From: Candidatus Giovannonibacteria bacterium RIFCSPLOWO2_01_FULL_46_13
GTDB taxonomy: Bacteria > Patescibacteriota > Minisyncoccia > JACPKW01 > UBA11713
Length of the DNA stretch: 8,567 nucleotides
Direction of reading: 5' to 3'
Assembly: GCA_001778785.1 (NCBI GenBank)
Contig: MFIE01000026.1
Location: 9,259 to 17,825 of the forward strand
Position numbers and translations under genes: made by a program. Shown here in pieces: positions 6,373-8,567 of the stretch. Each line of letters begins with the position of its first letter. Position 1 is the stretch's first letter. The notes beneath the pieces are model-generated. The model made no database searches. It was given only the letters and a program-made list of their open reading frames with translations, and had not been told where the DNA came from.

Positions 6373-8024
6373 TCAACGAAAAATATCAACCTAATTTCAA
6401 GTCCGAAGAATGGTCAGATCGAGACCGCTATTATTTAGCGCCCTTTGCGACCAATTTGGATGGGGTCGTCTCGGGATTAAGGAATTTGCCTCCGGAGCTC
6501 GCCGGAGCCCTTTGTTCTAGGGCTTCTCGCGCCTCGGACTCGCTTTTGCGGGTTTTGCTCAAGGAATATATTTATCCTGTTTTGGACGGGGAAGACGCGG
6601 ACCTTGCCAGGGAGCTTAACGATACGGTGAAGTTTTTCCACGAACACGGACTGAAATCCGTCCTCAATAACAAAAAAGCCCAACAGTTTTACGCAAAATG
6701 GTTGGCGGCTTATGGCGACGATTCCATCGCGCAGATGGCGGGAAGCTATCTCACGGCTTGGGGGATATCTCAGGTCGCAATGAAGTTTGTCGAGGATTTT
6801 CGAATCGGTTTAGCTCCGATAGAAAAGTCCACGCGCTACGTCGATTTTTCCAAAAAAGTTGACGGGAAATATCTTTACTACCGCGACCCGGACATAATCG
6901 ACGCGGGCTTGGGCGAGGAATATACGTCGGTCATGGATTTTCTTTTTGAAACGAATGCGGATTTAATCGCGCGCTTGAAAGTTTGGCTCAAAGAAAAATT
7001 TCCGGAAGAAAAAGACAGTGTTATAGAAAAGAAAGCTTTTGATACCGCCCGCGGACTTTTGCCGATGTCGACCTTGGGCCAAGTCGCGTTTTTTGGAAAT
7101 GGCCAAGCTTTTGAATACATGGTCTCTAACGTTCTTCAACAAAAACTTGGGGAGTTGAGGTGGTTTGGGGAAGCCGCAAAAAAAGAGCTTAGCCAGGAAA
7201 TCGGTTCGCTCCTTTTGCGCTTGGATGATGAAAAATCAAAAACCTACCAGCAGTATTTGGCGGGTAAGCACGACAGAGTAAAGGAAGAGGCGAGGGAATT
7301 TAAAACAAAACCGAGCAACACTCAAGTGAATTTGATCGGGTACAGCCCGGAAGGCGAGGCGGCGATTGTTGCCGGAATTTTATTCCCTTCTTCTAAATCG
7401 AGCTGGATGGACCTGTTCGAAGGCGCGAGAAAGATGGGTGACGACGAAAAGCGACGGATCATTGGAAAATATTTGGAAGGAAGGAATGAGCGCTGGCAGA
7501 AAGTTGGGCGAGCCTTTGAAAATGCTTACCTTAGATTTGAAATCACAACGAATGCCGGAGCTTATCGGGACGTACATAGACACCGCATGCATACGCAGGA
7601 GAGGCAACTTTTTACGGTGGTCCACGGCTATGACGTCCCGCCGGAAATAGAAGAAGCTGGCCTTGCTGGCGTAGTTCACCAAGCGATGGCAAAAGTGGAA
7701 GGCCTCTATGGGAAGATCGCCTCCCGGCTCGGCGAGGAGCACGCGCAATACGCCACAACTCTTTTTCATCGCATCCGCTTCTATCAATATCAAAATGTCC
7801 GCCAGGCTTTTTGGGAGATTGAACTTCGTACCGGGCCGCAGGGGCACCCCGACTACCGCCATATCGAGCAGGAGAAATTTAAACTGATCGAAAAAGCTTA
7901 TCCCATCATCGCTTCATTCATAAAGGCGGACATGAACGAGTATGATTTCGCGCGCCGGGGCGTCGAAGAAAAAATTCAGAAGAAGGAAGAAAAACTCAAA
8001 GAAAGATTTCTAAGTAACATATAA
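6369..8024 (+). CDS. thyX: Double-length ThyX-like FAD-dependent thymidylate synthase
   Basis: Probable flavin-dependent thymidylate synthase (dUMP to dTMP with methylene-THF, FAD and NADPH). The 551 residues are about twice a normal ThyX and contain two ThyX-like repeats. Repeat 1 (about 85-285) has YGDDSIA (115-121), ISQVAMKFVEDF (133-144), IEKSTRYVDF (151-160), ARGLLP (227-232), and a Q-x-x-x-G-E-L-R end (257-264). Repeat 2 (about 310-525) has VGRAFENAYLRFEI (379-392), HRHRMHTQERQLF (403-415), and VRQAFWEIE (477-485). The RHRxxSxNExSxRY signature is split: repeat 1 keeps ExSTRY but has DFR in place of RHR, while repeat 2 keeps RHR but has ERQLF instead of SxRY. A Lys/Glu-rich tail (about 532-546) ends the protein. 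It overlaps tmk by 4 bp (ATGA). Family membership is firm; the exact catalytic state is inferred. Confidence 0.88.
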   Translation: MINEKYQPNFKSEEWSDRDRYYLAPFATNLDGVVSGLRNLPPELAGALCSRASRASDSLLRVLLKEYIYPVLDGEDADLARELNDTVKFFHEHGLKSVLNNKKAQQFYAKWLAAYGDDSIAQMAGSYLTAWGISQVAMKFVEDFRIGLAPIEKSTRYVDFSKKVDGKYLYYRDPDIIDAGLGEEYTSVMDFLFETNADLIARLKVWLKEKFPEEKDSVIEKKAFDTARGLLPMSTLGQVAFFGNGQAFEYMVSNVLQQKLGELRWFGEAAKKELSQEIGSLLLRLDDEKSKTYQQYLAGKHDRVKEEAREFKTKPSNTQVNLIGYSPEGEAAIVAGILFPSSKSSWMDLFEGARKMGDDEKRRIIGKYLEGRNERWQKVGRAFENAYLRFEITTNAGAYRDVHRHRMHTQERQLFTVVHGYDVPPEIEEAGLAGVVHQAMAKVEGLYGKIASRLGEEHAQYATTLFHRIRFYQYQNVRQAFWEIELRTGPQGHPDYRHIEQEKFKLIEKAYPIIASFIKADMNEYDFARRGVEEKIQKKEEKLKERFLSNI

Positions 8025-8028
8025 ACGT

Positions 8029-8074
8029 AAAAGGCCGGCCTTGAGAATATTTCGTCTCAAGGTCCGGCCTTTTT
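8029..8074. terminator. Bidirectional intrinsic terminator between thyX and the HIT gene
   Basis: The left arm AAAAGGCCGGCCTTGAGA (8029-8046) pairs with 8055-8074 (TCTCAAGG, a bulged T at 8063, CCGGCCTTTT), with an 8-nt loop (8047-8054). T-runs follow the stem on the plus strand and, through the A4 run at 8029-8032, on the minus strand. It starts 5 bp after the thyX stop and ends 1 bp from the stop of the convergent HIT gene, so it can serve both. Confidence 0.93.
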
Positions 8075-8075
8075 G

Positions 8076-8567
8076 TCAAACTATATTAAGGCGGATTGGA
8101 AGGTACCCAGGTTGACCTTGGGAATTTTTCGGAAAAATGAAGTGGGCGTGAAGGTGCCTAATTGTCGCTCCACTCACCCACGGGTCACCCTCTCGCATGG
8201 CTAAAAATCCCCCTGCTGCAGCATATTCCATTTTTGCCCACTGCTCAAACTTAAAGAGTTCTTCTCCTGCTTTTGGATCCATGTCTCGAACTGTTTCAAC
8301 ATGTCTCACTTTATAAACCAGAAGAAGATGCGGCCTGGTATTTTTGAGGGGAAAGCGGTTGTAGGTCATAAACCAATATTTTCCGTCCTTTAAAGTCTCT
8401 CGGAGATATTTTTGACGGTGTTCTGTACAAAATGGGCATATCCCTTCATCTCGGACAGCGATCATGTGATCAAGTTGCTCTTGTGACCGGCAATTCCAGA
8501 GGTCGACGTAGCTTTCCTTTTTTTCCTTCCGGACTAATGTCCTGAAAGTAGAGTCGAACTGGTTTCC
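8076..8567 (-). CDS. HIT-family protein, 5'-truncated by window edge
   Basis: Histidine-triad nucleotide-binding protein, probably a nucleotide hydrolase or transferase of unknown substrate. The minus strand is open from the window edge to TGA 8078-8076, giving 163 visible codons. Counting from the edge, it has a CPFC pair (44-47), KDGKYWFMTYNRFP (60-73), and the histidine triad HLHAH (138-142) in RHLHAHFIFP. An ATG at 8465 could be taken as the start. However, the upstream codons (KKESYVDLW, then CRSQEQLDHM) look like the conserved N-terminus of CPR HIT proteins as I recall them. There is also no ATG, GTG or TTG in the 34 visible codons before that ATG, so the true start is probably outside the window. 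It is convergent with thyX, sharing its terminator. Confidence 0.85.
   Translation of the reverse strand, partial: GNQFDSTFRTLVRKEKKESYVDLWNCRSQEQLDHMIAVRDEGICPFCTEHRQKYLRETLKDGKYWFMTYNRFPLKNTRPHLLLVYKVRHVETVRDMDPKAGEELFKFEQWAKMEYAAAGGFLAMREGDPWVSGATIRHLHAHFIFPKNSQGQPGYLPIRLNIV

Noticed and set aside
7380..7862. 160-codon minus-strand open frame inside thyX
   Set aside because: It is antisense to a clearly conserved coding region and has no recognisable protein features; a shadow of biased codon use.

Overview
The window looks like a piece of a Patescibacteria (Candidate Phyla Radiation) chromosome, most likely a Parcubacteria-type lineage. This is inferred, not proven. The signs are compact gene packing, short housekeeping proteins, a secE-nusG-rplK cluster with no rplA after it, a double-length ThyX, and a CPR-type HIT protein. 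TGA is a normal stop (it ends the gene at 2777, the ORF at 2988, the dCTP deaminase, tmk and the HIT gene), so code 11 applies rather than the UGA=Gly code of Gracilibacteria/SR1.

Layout. 1-594 (minus) is the 5' two-thirds or so of pheS, cut by the window edge. A 74-bp divergent spacer leads into gyrB (669-2720, plus). Next come two small unrecognised, possibly coupled or frameshifted ORFs (2777-3317), which differ in translation signals and base use and end at a strong intrinsic terminator. A perfect GC-rich palindrome and a putative promoter precede secE-nusG-rplK (3436-4608). A long, two-domain dCTP deaminase (4623-5732), a thymidylate kinase (5776-6372) and a tandem ThyX-like thymidylate synthase (6369-8024, 4-bp overlap with tmk) follow. 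A bidirectional terminator (8029-8074) separates thyX from a convergent HIT-family gene on the minus strand whose 5' end leaves the window.

How the genes fit together. pheS, gyrB, secE, nusG and rplK are core information-processing and secretion genes. The dcd-like gene, thyX and tmk form a local route from dCTP toward dTDP: deamination to dUTP (dUMP release needs a dUTPase not seen here, unless the deaminase is bifunctional), methylation to dTMP, then phosphorylation. Two of these three enzymes are internal tandem versions of proteins that are usually homo-oligomers of single-domain chains. The third carries an odd Glu at the Walker A lysine position.

Nothing in the window is a mobile element, CRISPR array, tRNA or rRNA, and no stretch over 300 bases lacks a gene. 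The best second-look items are the split ThyX signature, the Tmk P-loop substitution, the 2777-3317 ORF pair, and the division between genes with apparently leaderless or SD-less starts and genes with strong Shine-Dalgarno sites.
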